DNA from: Geovibrio ferrireducens
GTDB taxonomy: Bacteria > Chrysiogenota > Deferribacteres > Deferribacterales > Geovibrionaceae
NCBI RefSeq assembly: GCF_026226615.1
Contig: NZ_JAJAPB010000004.1
Span: forward strand, 62,001-126,000
DNA: 64,000 bases
Direction: 5' to 3'
Under the pieces are notes generated by a model. That model was not told the DNA's origin and did not search any database. It saw only the letters and a program-made list of their open reading frames with translations. Positions 1 through 8,422 of the stretch are shown one piece after another (position 1 is the first letter of the stretch; each line of letters starts with the position of its first letter). A program made the position numbers and the translations under genes.

Positions 1-329
1 AGTATCTGCGGGTAATCGTAAGGTACACAGTATATCTTCCCGTTCGGTGCAAGAACAGCACCGGCCCATTTTTTTGCACCTGTGAAACCCCCTATTAACA
101 CTGTGGTGTTATCTGCGGGGTCTATAACAAGTACAGAATCAGCATTGAATGGAGGGCAATATATCTTTCCGTTCGGTGCAAGCACTCCGCCCCTCCACTT
201 TGCAGAACCGCTGAAACTGCCAATAAGCTCTGTAGTGTTACCTGAGGAGTCTATAACAAGTACAGAATTGGCATTGTAAGGAGGGCAATATATCTTTCCG
301 TTCGGTGCAAGCACACCGCCTCCCCATTT
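1..329 (-). repeat. 129-bp in-frame tandem repeat (43 aa unit), at least 2.5 copies
   Basis: Units run 329-201, 200-72 and 71-1 (cut by the edge) on the minus strand. The block ggagggcaatatatctttcc recurs at 151 and 280 exactly 129 bp apart, and a more diverged copy starts at 22. Each unit encodes W-x-G-x-VLAPNGKIYC followed by VLVID. Near-identity at DNA level points to recent expansion or gene conversion. How many more units lie outside the window is unknown. Confidence 0.85.
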
Positions 330-593
330 TCCTGTTCCGCTCAGATTCCCGAACAGCAGTCCGCCGCCCAATGCTCCCGCAGGATCTGTTGATGCGTAAC
401 CTTCAAGGGGATTGGAGTACGGCGTGTTCCCTGCCGCCGCAACACCATCCAGATTAACCTTCAGTCTGCCCGACTGACTGTCAAAAACAAGATTCAGCAC
501 CTCATCCTCTGTTTTATATTTTGCCTTAAGACGCTGATCAGCAGAATCAAAAACGCTGTTCAGTATCTCAGCGGATGTTTTTCTCTTCCCCAT
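1..593 (-). CDS. Repeat-containing tail-fibre-like protein, 3' end beyond window (partial)
   Basis: An open frame starts at the ATG at 593 (GGGAGG 6 nt upstream) and runs off the left edge with at least 197 codons. The first ~65 residues are a Lys-rich head with two related stretches ending in VFDS. A tandem array of 43-residue repeats follows, with the core NGKIYCPP and VLVID; this is a beta-propeller-like pattern found in phage fibre and surface proteins. It is the next gene after the endolysin/holin pair and continues the same minus-strand operon. A tail fibre or receptor-binding role is inferred from position and repeats; the C-terminus is unseen. Confidence 0.6.
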   Translation of the reverse strand, partial: MGKRKTSAEILNSVFDSADQRLKAKYKTEDEVLNLVFDSQSGRLKVNLDGVAAAGNTPYSNPLEGYASTDPAGALGGGLLFGNLSGTGKWGGGVLAPNGKIYCPPYNANSVLVIDSSGNTTELIGSFSGSAKWRGGVLAPNGKIYCPPFNADSVLVIDPADNTTVLIGGFTGAKKWAGAVLAPNGKIYCVPYDYPQI

Positions 594-604
594 GCTGTCC
601 TCCC

Positions 605-814
605 TTAAAGCTTCTTTTTAACTTCGCCGAGATCCACCATTCCAAGAGAAGCGGCAACCTCACTCACTATGCGGTCATCGATTGTAGTTTTTGTTGAGGC
701 GGCAAGCTCCTTAAGCACCTCGATCACAACCAGAGTAATTATTTTTTCCGTAAGAAAAGCCTTTGCCACACCGAGCATTGCGCCCGAAAACATCTTAACC
801 AGTATTGGAATCAT
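605..814 (-). CDS. Small hydrophobic holin-like protein
   Basis: A 69-residue protein. The first ~40 residues are hydrophobic/amphipathic (start MIPILVKMFSGAMLG, then an IITLVVIEVL stretch) and the tail is charged (EVKKKL). The ATG overlaps the endolysin stop codon (ATGA-type coupling) and has a strong GGAGGGGG ribosome site. A short membrane protein translationally coupled to a cell-wall peptidase fits a holin or lysis accessory protein. No family signature is recognised, so the function is inferred from size, hydrophobicity and position. Confidence 0.5.
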   Translation of the reverse strand: MIPILVKMFSGAMLGVAKAFLTEKIITLVVIEVLKELAASTKTTIDDRIVSEVAASLGMVDLGEVKKKL

Positions 815-1239
815 TTTCCCCCTCCCGCGTGTTTATACGCTTTTTCAAAACTCACATATTCCCCGCCTATCCTGCCCCAGCGGGCGGAATAGCCCCTTAT
901 ATCAAGATGGAAGCCCGGCGTGTTCCAGTCGGGATAAATCCCAAGCCCCACATAAGCCGCACTCACCTGTCCCAGAATCTCTGTCCCGTGCAGTGCTTTG
1001 AGAAGGCTGTCCACGGCTTCAGGAAACTTCATCCCTTCGATATGGAAATCCGCGGCATCACCTTTGTAGTGTCTGCTGCCGGAAGCGTGCCCCCCTTCCT
1101 CATAGCCGCAGTGGATTACAAACGGCCTGCCCACCTTCTCCCTGAGCCTGTCAAGGAGCAGGAGCAGCGCAGGGTTCATCCTCTCTGCCTTTCCCCATTT
1201 TTCGTTCTCGGTAAAATACTTAAGATTCTTCCATATCAT
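811..1239 (-). CDS. Peptidase M15-type endolysin
   Basis: A 142-residue peptidase M15_3-like enzyme, expected to cleave peptidoglycan cross-links to release particles. The zinc-site motifs are visible: SRHYKGDAADFH (H57, D61, D64 region) and GFHLDIRG (H111, D113), the SxHxxGxAxD and HxD pattern of this family. There is no signal peptide, as expected for a phage endolysin that needs a holin. It overlaps the upstream tail gene by 20 bp and the downstream holin-like gene by 4 bp. A second candidate start (M21) would still keep the catalytic domain. Confidence 0.85.
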   Translation of the reverse strand: MIWKNLKYFTENEKWGKAERMNPALLLLLDRLREKVGRPFVIHCGYEEGGHASGSRHYKGDAADFHIEGMKFPEAVDSLLKALHGTEILGQVSAAYVGLGIYPDWNTPGFHLDIRGYSARWGRIGGEYVSFEKAYKHAGGGK

Positions 1240-2233
1240 TACTTCCTCCCCCGTTTTTTACTTTAATAAGAACAACGTCCGCTGCCGCAGCACCCATACC
1301 GAGATCTACAGTTCCATCTGAGCATGGAAAAACATGCTTTCTCAGCCATTCCCTGCCGCAGAGATACACCGCAAATCCGGTATCTGCCGCGTCTGTTCCG
1401 GTTACGCAGGAAGCCAGCAGAAATTCGCCGCCGCTGTTTCTCCCGCCGTAAAACCCGCCGAATGAGCGTATCTTCTCCCCGCTGTAGACCGGGTAAACAA
1501 ACCAGTCCTCCCGAAAACGGGCGGTTTCGTCATATTCCGAACCGAAACCGAAGCGGTATGAGCGCTCCACCGTCCACCTGTCCCCGTCTATGATTGCCTG
1601 AGCTGTATGCTCATAAAAACATGCGCTGAATCCGGCGTATGCGGACTGGCTGAAAAGAGTGAACCAGCCTCCCCATGTATCCAGCACGCAGAAATCGTAA
1701 TATTCGCTGTCTGCTGAAATTAACCCGCCGTTCAGGCTGAGCCTGTGTGAGGTTATGCTCAGGCACGCATCCTGCTGAACTTTTTCGGATTCGATTCCGT
1801 AGCCGCCGCTCTCCGCAAGAGGCTCAACCCTTATATAGCTGTCCTCAAACTCAGCCTCCGTGACAAATTCACAGGGGACTATCTCTCCGTCATCCGCTAT
1901 GTACCAGCCGCCCTCAGCCGGGTATGCCACCCTGTATGTGAAACAGGGCCTTGCCCCCCCTGCGAAGCCGATAACCAGAGGCACACCTCCGATAAAGCAG
2001 ACGATAACCTCATCCCCGGCTGTGAATACACCGCCGGAGCCTTTCACTGAGCCGTCCGGAGAAGCCTCCTCGTCCCCTTTGCAGCGGTAGAACAGAGGCA
2101 CGCCCTGATACACTGCCGAGTCCGCGTCCACGTCAGCCTTATCCGTCTCTGTATTAACGGAGAGGATCACCCCTTTCCTGAACTCAGTGCCGGAGACTGC
2201 CTCGCCTATGTTCCGCAGAGGATATTTTTCCAT
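1220..2233 (-). CDS. Phage tail/baseplate protein, unknown family
   Basis: About 337 residues. The start is taken as the ATG at 2233, whose TGATG overlap with the stop of the upstream gene and GGAGGGG site favour it over the GTG one codon earlier. The N-terminal ~100 residues have an OB-fold-like pattern rich in V, G and D (EFRKGVILSVN, GDEVIVCFIGGVPLVIGFAGG), like the gpV/gp5-type spike OB folds. The rest is aromatic and glycine-rich. It sits directly before the endolysin. A baseplate spike or distal tail role is plausible but not proven. Confidence 0.5.
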   Translation of the reverse strand: MEKYPLRNIGEAVSGTEFRKGVILSVNTETDKADVDADSAVYQGVPLFYRCKGDEEASPDGSVKGSGGVFTAGDEVIVCFIGGVPLVIGFAGGARPCFTYRVAYPAEGGWYIADDGEIVPCEFVTEAEFEDSYIRVEPLAESGGYGIESEKVQQDACLSITSHRLSLNGGLISADSEYYDFCVLDTWGGWFTLFSQSAYAGFSACFYEHTAQAIIDGDRWTVERSYRFGFGSEYDETARFREDWFVYPVYSGEKIRSFGGFYGGRNSGGEFLLASCVTGTDAADTGFAVYLCGREWLRKHVFPCSDGTVDLGMGAAAADVVLIKVKNGGGSNDMEES

Positions 2234-3108
2234 CACACCCCTCCGTAAAAGCTGAACGGAACTATGATGTCATCCTCATCAAGGGAATCCCGCGAGGAAG
2301 CCAGAGAAGCCTTGCCTGTGGTCAGTGCATTTCCATTCAGCCCTTTTTTCACCACTGCCGCCCGCTCCCCGATTAAGAAGCGGGTGAAGTCCGCCGCTTT
2401 CAGAGCATAAGGCTGCCCCCTGAACTCCACAGCCCAGCGGAAATCAGAATGGGCAAACCTTTCCGGCTCAAACTCTGTCCCTTCCCCGCCTTCGTAAAAG
2501 GCTCCGTCACTGTAAAGGCCGCATCCGGCAATCACTGCCGATGTCCACACTGATGTCTCAAATACGGACGAACGGTACATGAACTCCTCAGCACTTCCTG
2601 CAAGGGTGAACATCACTGACACAGTTTCCCCCGGAGCAGCGCCCGTATCACTGAACATCAGCCTGAAATTTTCCGGGCTTGAACCCGTATACTCCGGCAC
2701 AGTCCGGCTTATCTCCCCTATTCTCCCCGGAGTAATGTAGCTGACAGAGCCTCCGCCCATACGTATCACATAACCGCCGAACCCGCTGAACGCCAGTCGG
2801 GGAAAGCTGAAAACAAGCTCTCCCTCCTCCGCAGAATAGCTCAGTGCCCCCTTGCGCAGGGGCGACTTGGCGCATGGCGGGTTATGCAGGAGAAACTCAT
2901 CACTCTCCGTTCCGTCAGAGAGGAGAACAGTCATAGCATCCGCATGTGCTGTGCCGTCCTGATCCATGTACGCATCCATAAACAGGGGCAAAGCCAGCCC
3001 CTGAATCCCGTCCGTATCATCAAACTCAATCCCCGTGCTCCGCCCTTTTACGGTGCAGAGCCCCTCCGGCCGCCAGTTTTCCCTGCTGAGATATAGGTTC
3101 AGTTCCAT
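2233..3108 (-). CDS. Phage structural protein, unknown family
   Basis: 291 residues, mostly predicted beta structure (alternating hydrophobics, many G, S, E), with no signal peptide or membrane segment. Its ATG lies on the stop codon of the upstream gene and its stop overlaps the next start, so it is tightly coupled inside the tail operon. I do not recognise a domain. Position between a PEGA-like tail protein and an OB-like protein suggests a distal tail, baseplate or host-contact component. Confidence 0.45.
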   Translation of the reverse strand: MELNLYLSRENWRPEGLCTVKGRSTGIEFDDTDGIQGLALPLFMDAYMDQDGTAHADAMTVLLSDGTESDEFLLHNPPCAKSPLRKGALSYSAEEGELVFSFPRLAFSGFGGYVIRMGGGSVSYITPGRIGEISRTVPEYTGSSPENFRLMFSDTGAAPGETVSVMFTLAGSAEEFMYRSSVFETSVWTSAVIAGCGLYSDGAFYEGGEGTEFEPERFAHSDFRWAVEFRGQPYALKAADFTRFLIGERAAVVKKGLNGNALTTGKASLASSRDSLDEDDIIVPFSFYGGV

Positions 3109-3824
3109 TATTCGATCCTGAAACTGTCATTTTTAAGGTTGTCCTTATCAGTGTCCAGATAGCCGTCCTTGCGCACAAGGAGGCTGTACTGCCCCTTCTT
3201 CAGTCTGCCCAGATTCAGCATTCCGCCGCCGTCTGTCACGCCTCTGAAAGTGCCGTTCATGAAAACCTGCGCATGGGGAATAATCTCCCTTGAGGCAGCG
3301 TCTCTTGCGGTGAGTATCACCAGACGGGAGGAGAGATCAGTCTCATCCCCTGTGTAGTCGAGTACGCAGTATGCTGCCCCTTTAGCGCTGGAAGCTTTCA
3401 GAATCACGTACCGTGCGGAAAACCCTGTGATCTCGATGAGATCATATGACGTTTCATATTCAACGGAAACGGAGTCCAGCCTGTTTTCCCGGAACCTCAC
3501 TGAACGGCCGCCCACAAAGGGGGACGAGCCATCCGCCGCACGGGAAACATTCAGAACACGCACCACAGGATATTTCAGCCTGCCGGAAGACTGATCCGCA
3601 AAAGGGATATGTTCCATGTGCAGTTCGCTGAGACCGTAAGCCGAATATTTCCACGAACCGCCGGAGACTGTGATCTCCGCATTCAGCCCGGCGGGATATA
3701 TCCGCACGTATGACTTTTCTCCGGCTGAATAGAGACTTTTGTTTCCGCCCCGTTCGTAATCCTCTGTCAGGAGGAGCTCCCCTTCCCTGCTTTCCGTGCC
3801 GAAGCCAACAATGAGTGAACCCAT
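3108..3824 (-). CDS. Phage tail protein with C-terminal carboxypeptidase-regulatory/PEGA-like domain
   Basis: 238 residues. The N-terminal ~150 residues are a beta-rich domain of unknown family that resembles the neighbouring product at 3828-4331 (both have a K-Y-P-V-[VR]-E/V-stretch after a 'HIPFADQ' or 'FIPFTES' segment). This suggests paralogy. The last ~75 residues carry VFMNGTFRGVTDGGGMLNLG followed by a KKGQYSLLVRKDGY segment, the hallmark of CarboxypepD_reg/PEGA-like beta-sandwich domains used for surface adhesion. The gene is co-directional and tightly packed in the structural operon. A host-recognition or tail decoration role is inferred. Confidence 0.55.
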   Translation of the reverse strand: MGSLIVGFGTESREGELLLTEDYERGGNKSLYSAGEKSYVRIYPAGLNAEITVSGGSWKYSAYGLSELHMEHIPFADQSSGRLKYPVVRVLNVSRAADGSSPFVGGRSVRFRENRLDSVSVEYETSYDLIEITGFSARYVILKASSAKGAAYCVLDYTGDETDLSSRLVILTARDAASREIIPHAQVFMNGTFRGVTDGGGMLNLGRLKKGQYSLLVRKDGYLDTDKDNLKNDSFRIE

Positions 3825-3827
3825 AAT

Positions 3828-4331
3828 CTATTCCTGAAAGACGTAAATAAGCACGGGGTACTCAGGTCTGCTTTTCTTCGGCAGTGTTATGCCGAACCTT
3901 TTGAAGCCTGATGAATATGTCAGTTCAAGAAGCCCTACACCGCTCTCACCGGCGGCATCCGGTTCAATTTCGCATGAGACCGAGTACGCACCGCTTTTCT
4001 TAACATTGCCGAGGGATTTCCCAAGCCATACGGAGGAGACTATTTCCCTCACGGGGTATTTCGCCCCTGCCTCGTCTGATTCGGTAAACGGAATGAACTC
4101 GCCGCTCACGGTTTCCGTGCCCAGTCCGTGCTCTGTGATGCTTCCGTCAGATGAGACAGCCCGCACAGAAGCGGGCAAAGGGGAGTAAGCCCTGAAATAT
4201 GCCGTTTCTCCGTAGCGGAAAAACTTCTTCACACTGCCGGAGGAATCAAGATTCATATCTTCATCCAGCTCTATTACCGTTTTCTCCCCGCCCTTTGCGG
4301 GTGTGACAAAACTAACTGTTACCTCAGCCAT
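3828..4331 (-). CDS. Phage tail protein, paralogue-like of the next gene
   Basis: 167 residues with a strong ribosome site (GGGAGGAATAA before ATG). It is beta-rich with no membrane segment. Segments such as GEFIPFTES and KYPVREIVSSVWLG mirror HIPFADQ and KYPVVRVLNVSR in the downstream protein, so the two probably share a fold and arose by duplication; this one lacks the C-terminal PEGA-like domain. No family is recognised. The role in the particle is inferred only from operon context. Confidence 0.45.
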   Translation of the reverse strand: MAEVTVSFVTPAKGGEKTVIELDEDMNLDSSGSVKKFFRYGETAYFRAYSPLPASVRAVSSDGSITEHGLGTETVSGEFIPFTESDEAGAKYPVREIVSSVWLGKSLGNVKKSGAYSVSCEIEPDAAGESGVGLLELTYSSGFKRFGITLPKKSRPEYPVLIYVFQE

Positions 4332-6002
4332 TTATTCCTCCCTCAGGTAAAGCTTTGTTTTCTGGATTATCTTCAGCGGGGCGGATGTTATCTCAACTGA
4401 TGAGGCAACACAGTACCCCTCGCCCGCTGATGTCCGCATCAGAAGCGCATCCCCCGAAGCCGCAGCCGGGCTGAAAAGGTGTGTAACTTCCAGATATGCC
4501 CCTCCGCAGAGGCTGCGTTTAAGATTCTGAGCCCTTGCTGCCGCAGCGGACGGGTCATCGGTCAGCTTCTGCCGGAACTCCTTTACCGCCGTGCCGGAAC
4601 CTGCGCAAAAGACGGTTTTCACCGCTTCGGCTTGCAGAACCGCATCCTTCTCAGCCCCTTCATACAGCAGGCAGTCATGCCGGATGGTTTCATACCTGAC
4701 ATTCCTGACGAAGCTGCCCCCGTCATGCACATAAACACTGCGCCCTTCCGCCGCGTCCGCTCCGTTTAAGAGTCTGAGAACAGGGTAGGAAGCCTTGCCC
4801 GCGCCGCCGGAGAAGCGGATTTTTTCTTCATATTCAGTGACCCTGTGCACGGCAGACTTAAAAACTGCCGCATCCGTACTTATCTTCACATCCCCGTTCG
4901 CATAAACCGATGCGGAGGCAAAGTTCCCGTAGGCAGTCTTCTTCTCATCAGGTTCTATCACAGGGTCTGTCGAGAAGCCTGACACCACCCTGATTCCGCT
5001 GTATTTCGGAGGCTCGCAGGTTCTCACCGCCTCAAAAAATGTGCCCGGACGAAGGCTGTTTTCCGCCGAATACGGATTCACAACTCGGTTAAGCCCGTCC
5101 GCACCCATGCGCACCGATGCTCCGCACTCATCAGCAAGCGCCCGCAGAAGCTCAGATTCTGAGAAACTGCCCCTTATCAGCGGAACAGAGAAATCCGGCA
5201 CACTCCAGACAGCGCTCCCTGCCAGAGCCGATGCGGATGAATCAGTCCTGAAAACCGATCTCCTGCCCGCATAGGGCGGTTCATCCAGAATCCCGGCAGC
5301 GCGCCCGCTGATTTTCACCGTGTGTCCGGCTCTCTTTATTTTTTCGATCACAAAAAAGTATGAGGAGCCCTCCATGACAAATTCCGCCTCTGAACCCTTT
5401 TCTGCGGGCTCTGTGACAACAGCGCTGAATGAAGGGAAAGGATCTTTGCCGTAAAAACCGATTGCAGCACTTACGAGTTTGTCTGTAAGCTCCTTTCCGT
5501 TCAGCATAAAGCGTAAGGAGCACTGAATAATGCCTATGTCATCATCTGCTGATGATTTGATAAAAAGCGAACTGCTGAGGGAGTTTAAGGAGATCTCGCC
5601 TCTCAGGGACATAAATCCGCAAAGCCCGGAATCGCCTATGGTGCTTGCGCTCCTCACCTGCCCCGAAAGCCCGCCTGAAATACTCAGACACGCTTTCAGG
5701 GAGCTTCCCGCAGAGACGGCATTTGCCGCTTTCAGGTTTCCCCCAGCAGCGTCAGTCATTGCGCCGGAAATGATGATCCATCCGCTCAGGTCTGTACTGT
5801 ATGAACCTGACACATAACAGTAATCATCCAGTCCGGCAGACTGCGCTATCACGGACAAACCGCCGGAGGATAAAGCCCCTTTCAGATCTGATGATGACCC
5901 GCATCCGGCGGAAAGCCGCAGAGACACTGCGCCGCTTAAGCTCAGGCCGGATGATGAAAAACCGTCTGTTCCGGGAACAAGCGCCCCCGCCACCCTGTAC
6001 AT
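4332..6002 (-). CDS. Large phage tail/baseplate protein
   Basis: 556 residues. The first ~160 residues are low-complexity, Ser/Gly/Leu-rich, with recurring SLSG/ISG motifs that look like beta-repeats. The C-terminal ~380 residues look like a globular baseplate-hub or late-control-type (gpD/gp27-like) protein: regularly spaced beta strands, SESELLRALADECGASVRMG, and a terminal strand-rich domain. The start overlaps the upstream stop region. No tape-measure-like protein precedes it. The hub assignment is tentative and rests on pattern and gene order. Confidence 0.4.
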   Translation of the reverse strand: MYRVAGALVPGTDGFSSSGLSLSGAVSLRLSAGCGSSSDLKGALSSGGLSVIAQSAGLDDYCYVSGSYSTDLSGWIIISGAMTDAAGGNLKAANAVSAGSSLKACLSISGGLSGQVRSASTIGDSGLCGFMSLRGEISLNSLSSSLFIKSSADDDIGIIQCSLRFMLNGKELTDKLVSAAIGFYGKDPFPSFSAVVTEPAEKGSEAEFVMEGSSYFFVIEKIKRAGHTVKISGRAAGILDEPPYAGRRSVFRTDSSASALAGSAVWSVPDFSVPLIRGSFSESELLRALADECGASVRMGADGLNRVVNPYSAENSLRPGTFFEAVRTCEPPKYSGIRVVSGFSTDPVIEPDEKKTAYGNFASASVYANGDVKISTDAAVFKSAVHRVTEYEEKIRFSGGAGKASYPVLRLLNGADAAEGRSVYVHDGGSFVRNVRYETIRHDCLLYEGAEKDAVLQAEAVKTVFCAGSGTAVKEFRQKLTDDPSAAAARAQNLKRSLCGGAYLEVTHLFSPAAASGDALLMRTSAGEGYCVASSVEITSAPLKIIQKTKLYLREE

Positions 6003-6005
6003 GGC

Positions 6006-6965
6006 CTAGTCCGTTATCCAGTCAAGACGGATGAAGTTATCCGCCTCACGTTCCGTTTCTGCGGGTACAATCTCCTTAAGCCAGAAACCCTTCGCAGCGG
6101 CGCGTGTGCTGAACGTGAGCCTGTCCCCCGCCTGCCATGAGCCGCCCCAGCTCTGATGCGGCACAGCGAAATAGAAATCCCCCGCAGCCGTATTCATAGC
6201 CTGATAGTTTGCCGTTATGCTTCCGGAAGGCAGGCTGCCTGCCTGCGCACCCGAAACACTGAAAGCGGATGATGAAACAAACGTAACTGTCCATTCATCC
6301 TCCGCCGCACCGCGGTTGGAAACTATTATCCCGTCCGCACTGAAGGTTCCGCCTGATGACACTGCGCTTACGTTCTCTGCCTTTGCTTCCAGATTTCCAA
6401 GCTCAACGCATACCCCCGCATAGGTTTCTGATGCGGCAAAATTGTCCGGCGCCTGAGAGGCAAGCCCTATCAGAGCAACATTCCCTGTCCAGTCCGCTCC
6501 TGTTATCCTTGCGGTGAACATGCCGCCTGAATCCGCCTTGACCATGAGAAGCGCGCCCGCGGGTACTGCGTAGTCGCTGTGTTCAAAAAGCACCTGAACA
6601 GAGGCATCCCCCGCTGTGATGTCCGCATACAGCCTTCCGCCGCCTGTCCAGCCTTCCGCGGTGAGTTCCCCTTCGGTCTCCGCATGGTTCAATGCTGCCT
6701 TTATGTAAAACCTGTCCCCTCCGGCACTGGGCACTGTGAGCGCCACAGCCGCATCAAAAGCGGGTTCCGCCCCTGCTGCCCTGTTGGCAATGTAAGCCTT
6801 GCGCAGGCGTGTTTTTCCGTTCGTGCGCTCAAAGGCGGTCACTCTGGGAAAAAGATTGAACTTCACCCCGCTCACAACCTCCCTTGATATATCCATATGC
6901 CCGCCGTTTTCCGCCGTATCAGTGACGGTTTTTGAGCGGTAGAATTTTATGTCCCCGGTCTGCAT
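6006..6965 (-). CDS. Phage tail-associated protein (family with IKFYRS...NGG start)
   Basis: 319 residues; strong site AGGGGGAAAT before ATG. The start MQTGDIKFYRSKTVTDTAENGG, followed by REVVSGVKFNLFP, is a pattern I associate with structural proteins of Mu-like and other phages in deltaproteobacteria-like hosts, though I cannot name a Pfam family. The rest is beta-rich, with small alternating hydrophobics and many Gly/Ser/Ala. Position, mid tail operon, supports a virion structural role. Confidence 0.45.
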   Translation of the reverse strand: MQTGDIKFYRSKTVTDTAENGGHMDISREVVSGVKFNLFPRVTAFERTNGKTRLRKAYIANRAAGAEPAFDAAVALTVPSAGGDRFYIKAALNHAETEGELTAEGWTGGGRLYADITAGDASVQVLFEHSDYAVPAGALLMVKADSGGMFTARITGADWTGNVALIGLASQAPDNFAASETYAGVCVELGNLEAKAENVSAVSSGGTFSADGIIVSNRGAAEDEWTVTFVSSSAFSVSGAQAGSLPSGSITANYQAMNTAAGDFYFAVPHQSWGGSWQAGDRLTFSTRAAAKGFWLKEIVPAETEREADNFIRLDWITD

Positions 6966-6973
6966 ATTTCCCC

Positions 6974-7348
6974 CTAAACTGTTTTCAGCCTTATTTTTCC
7001 GTAAAAGCAGTCCTTCTCCCCGCAGCCGCTTGCAGGGCGGACGGGCCTGAGCTCCAGAGCGGGCGCATCCTCATGACGGAAGCGGACTCTGAACTCCCTG
7101 CCTCTGTGTGAGAACAGATACACCCCGCCCGCGGCGCAGGCGGCATCCTTAAGCTGCTGCGCCTCATACGGGCTGAGCCATCCGTCATCCTCTGCGGATT
7201 CGAGATCTATGCCGAAGCTCACTCCGGCCTCAGTGAAGACTGCCGATGTTCCGTCCGCGCAGGGAACGGAAACGGCGGAGGGAAGCCCCGCCGAAAACTC
7301 ATTTGTCCACACCATCCCCTCAAGCGGTATGCCGCACAGATAAACCAT
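6974..7348 (-). CDS. Small phage structural protein, unknown family
   Basis: 124 residues; ATG preceded by a GGGGGCGGGG tract. Soluble and moderately acidic, with three cysteines near residues 90-115 (ASGCGEKDCFYGK and an earlier C). The R-rich middle (FSHRGREFRVRFRHED) looks like a beta hairpin. It sits in the structural operon between two fibre-like products. No known domain is seen. Confidence 0.4.
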   Translation of the reverse strand: MVYLCGIPLEGMVWTNEFSAGLPSAVSVPCADGTSAVFTEAGVSFGIDLESAEDDGWLSPYEAQQLKDAACAAGGVYLFSHRGREFRVRFRHEDAPALELRPVRPASGCGEKDCFYGKIRLKTV

Positions 7349-7358
7349 CCCCGCCCCC

Positions 7359-8015
7359 TTAAACCGTGTACCAGTCTGTGCCGTTTGAAATTATCTGCAC
7401 CCTGTCCCACTGGGCGGAAAGCAGAATATCCGCACTCTGGGTGTCTATGAGCTCACCGGAACCGGCGGACACACGCACCGCCGCTCCGCCTGCGTCTATG
7501 CGCTTTATCATAAACACCCGCCCGGCATTTGCTGTCGGCGCGGGCAGGGTTATTTTTATGTCCGCTATTCCGGCGTTAACCATCACAGCCCTTTCCGCAC
7601 CTGTCATGGCGTAGTTTGCCGCCTTCACGCTCACAGTGCCGACGCGCTCCGTCTGTGCCGCATTTGCCTTGAGTTCTATCTCAGCCTCAAGCTCGTTCAG
7701 CTTCCCGGCGGTTATTACATGGGCTATCCGGCTGCCCGCAGGCCAGTTCCGCTTCTGTGTCCCCTCTTTTCCGCCGTAGCAGTTAAAGGAGCTTTCAAAG
7801 CCTTCAAAACCGAAGGGAACCAGTTCAACAATCTCCCGCTCAGGATCGTCCAGAGGGGAAGCCGTTCCTCCGCCCCATATCACAGCCCTGAAACTGCCTG
7901 ACTGGGAAAAGCCCGCATAATCCGTGACTGTGAGCTGCGCAGGCTGCACCGTCTGGTTCAGTTCATATGCCAGAGTGCTCACGGCGAAGTTGGTATTTTT
8001 CAGAACAATTGCCAT
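7359..8015 (-). CDS. Phage fibre/appendage-like protein
   Basis: 218 residues. The C-terminal ~80 residues (ADIKITLPAPTANAGRVFMIKR, a DTQSADILLSAQWD segment, SNGTDWYTV end) are typical of the trimeric tail-fibre 'knob/stem' modules seen in many phages, where a sugar-binding beta domain ends in NGT-x-W. A short helical stretch (LNELEAEIELKANAAQTERV) before it could be a coiled-coil trimerisation segment. Placed between tail-completion genes and tail genes, it is more likely an appendage or accessory fibre than a tube protein. Confidence 0.5.
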   Translation of the reverse strand: MAIVLKNTNFAVSTLAYELNQTVQPAQLTVTDYAGFSQSGSFRAVIWGGGTASPLDDPEREIVELVPFGFEGFESSFNCYGGKEGTQKRNWPAGSRIAHVITAGKLNELEAEIELKANAAQTERVGTVSVKAANYAMTGAERAVMVNAGIADIKITLPAPTANAGRVFMIKRIDAGGAAVRVSAGSGELIDTQSADILLSAQWDRVQIISNGTDWYTV

Positions 8016-8019
8016 TTCT

Positions 8020-8400
8020 TTATCCTTTAAGTCTCAGTCTGAAATCTATCCGGCAGAGGTTCGCCCCCTTGCCGGAGGAGAGGCCGGAAACCCGCCAGAA
8101 GGCAGGGGAGAGTTCTCTCAATGCACCAAAAACCGCATCCAGAACTTCACCCGTTGTTTTCACTGAGTTCTCCCCCCTGCCCGGAGCAGAGGTTTTAAGA
8201 ACCACGGAAAAGACCGGTTCACGCCTGAGCGCACTTCCCGAAGGCTGCCCCTCCTCCCCTGTGTAGACCACGGCGGCTCCCGGTTCCCTCAAAATATCCT
8301 CCGCCGCCTTATCAGGCGGCCCGCCGTGGATAAGCACATGCCTGAATATGCCTGTAGCCTCCAGAAGCTCCGCTGTCATCCGTGCCGTTTCATAAACCAT
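8020..8400 (-). CDS. Phage tail-terminator/neck protein, Mu gp37 (DUF1834)-like
   Basis: About 126 residues starting from the ATG at 8400; a TTG three codons upstream is an alternative. The pattern (N-terminal helix METARMTAELLEATGIFRHVL-type, a central GAAVVYTGEE strand, then FSVVLKT and a final RIDFRLRLKG strand) resembles small tail-completion proteins. It directly follows a DUF1320-like connector, the same order as gp36-gp37 in Mu. Assignment is by order and shape, not by a strong motif. Confidence 0.45.
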   Translation of the reverse strand: MVYETARMTAELLEATGIFRHVLIHGGPPDKAAEDILREPGAAVVYTGEEGQPSGSALRREPVFSVVLKTSAPGRGENSVKTTGEVLDAVFGALRELSPAFWRVSGLSSGKGANLCRIDFRLRLKG

Positions 8401-8422
8401 AGTTCCCAAACCTCACCTTTTA

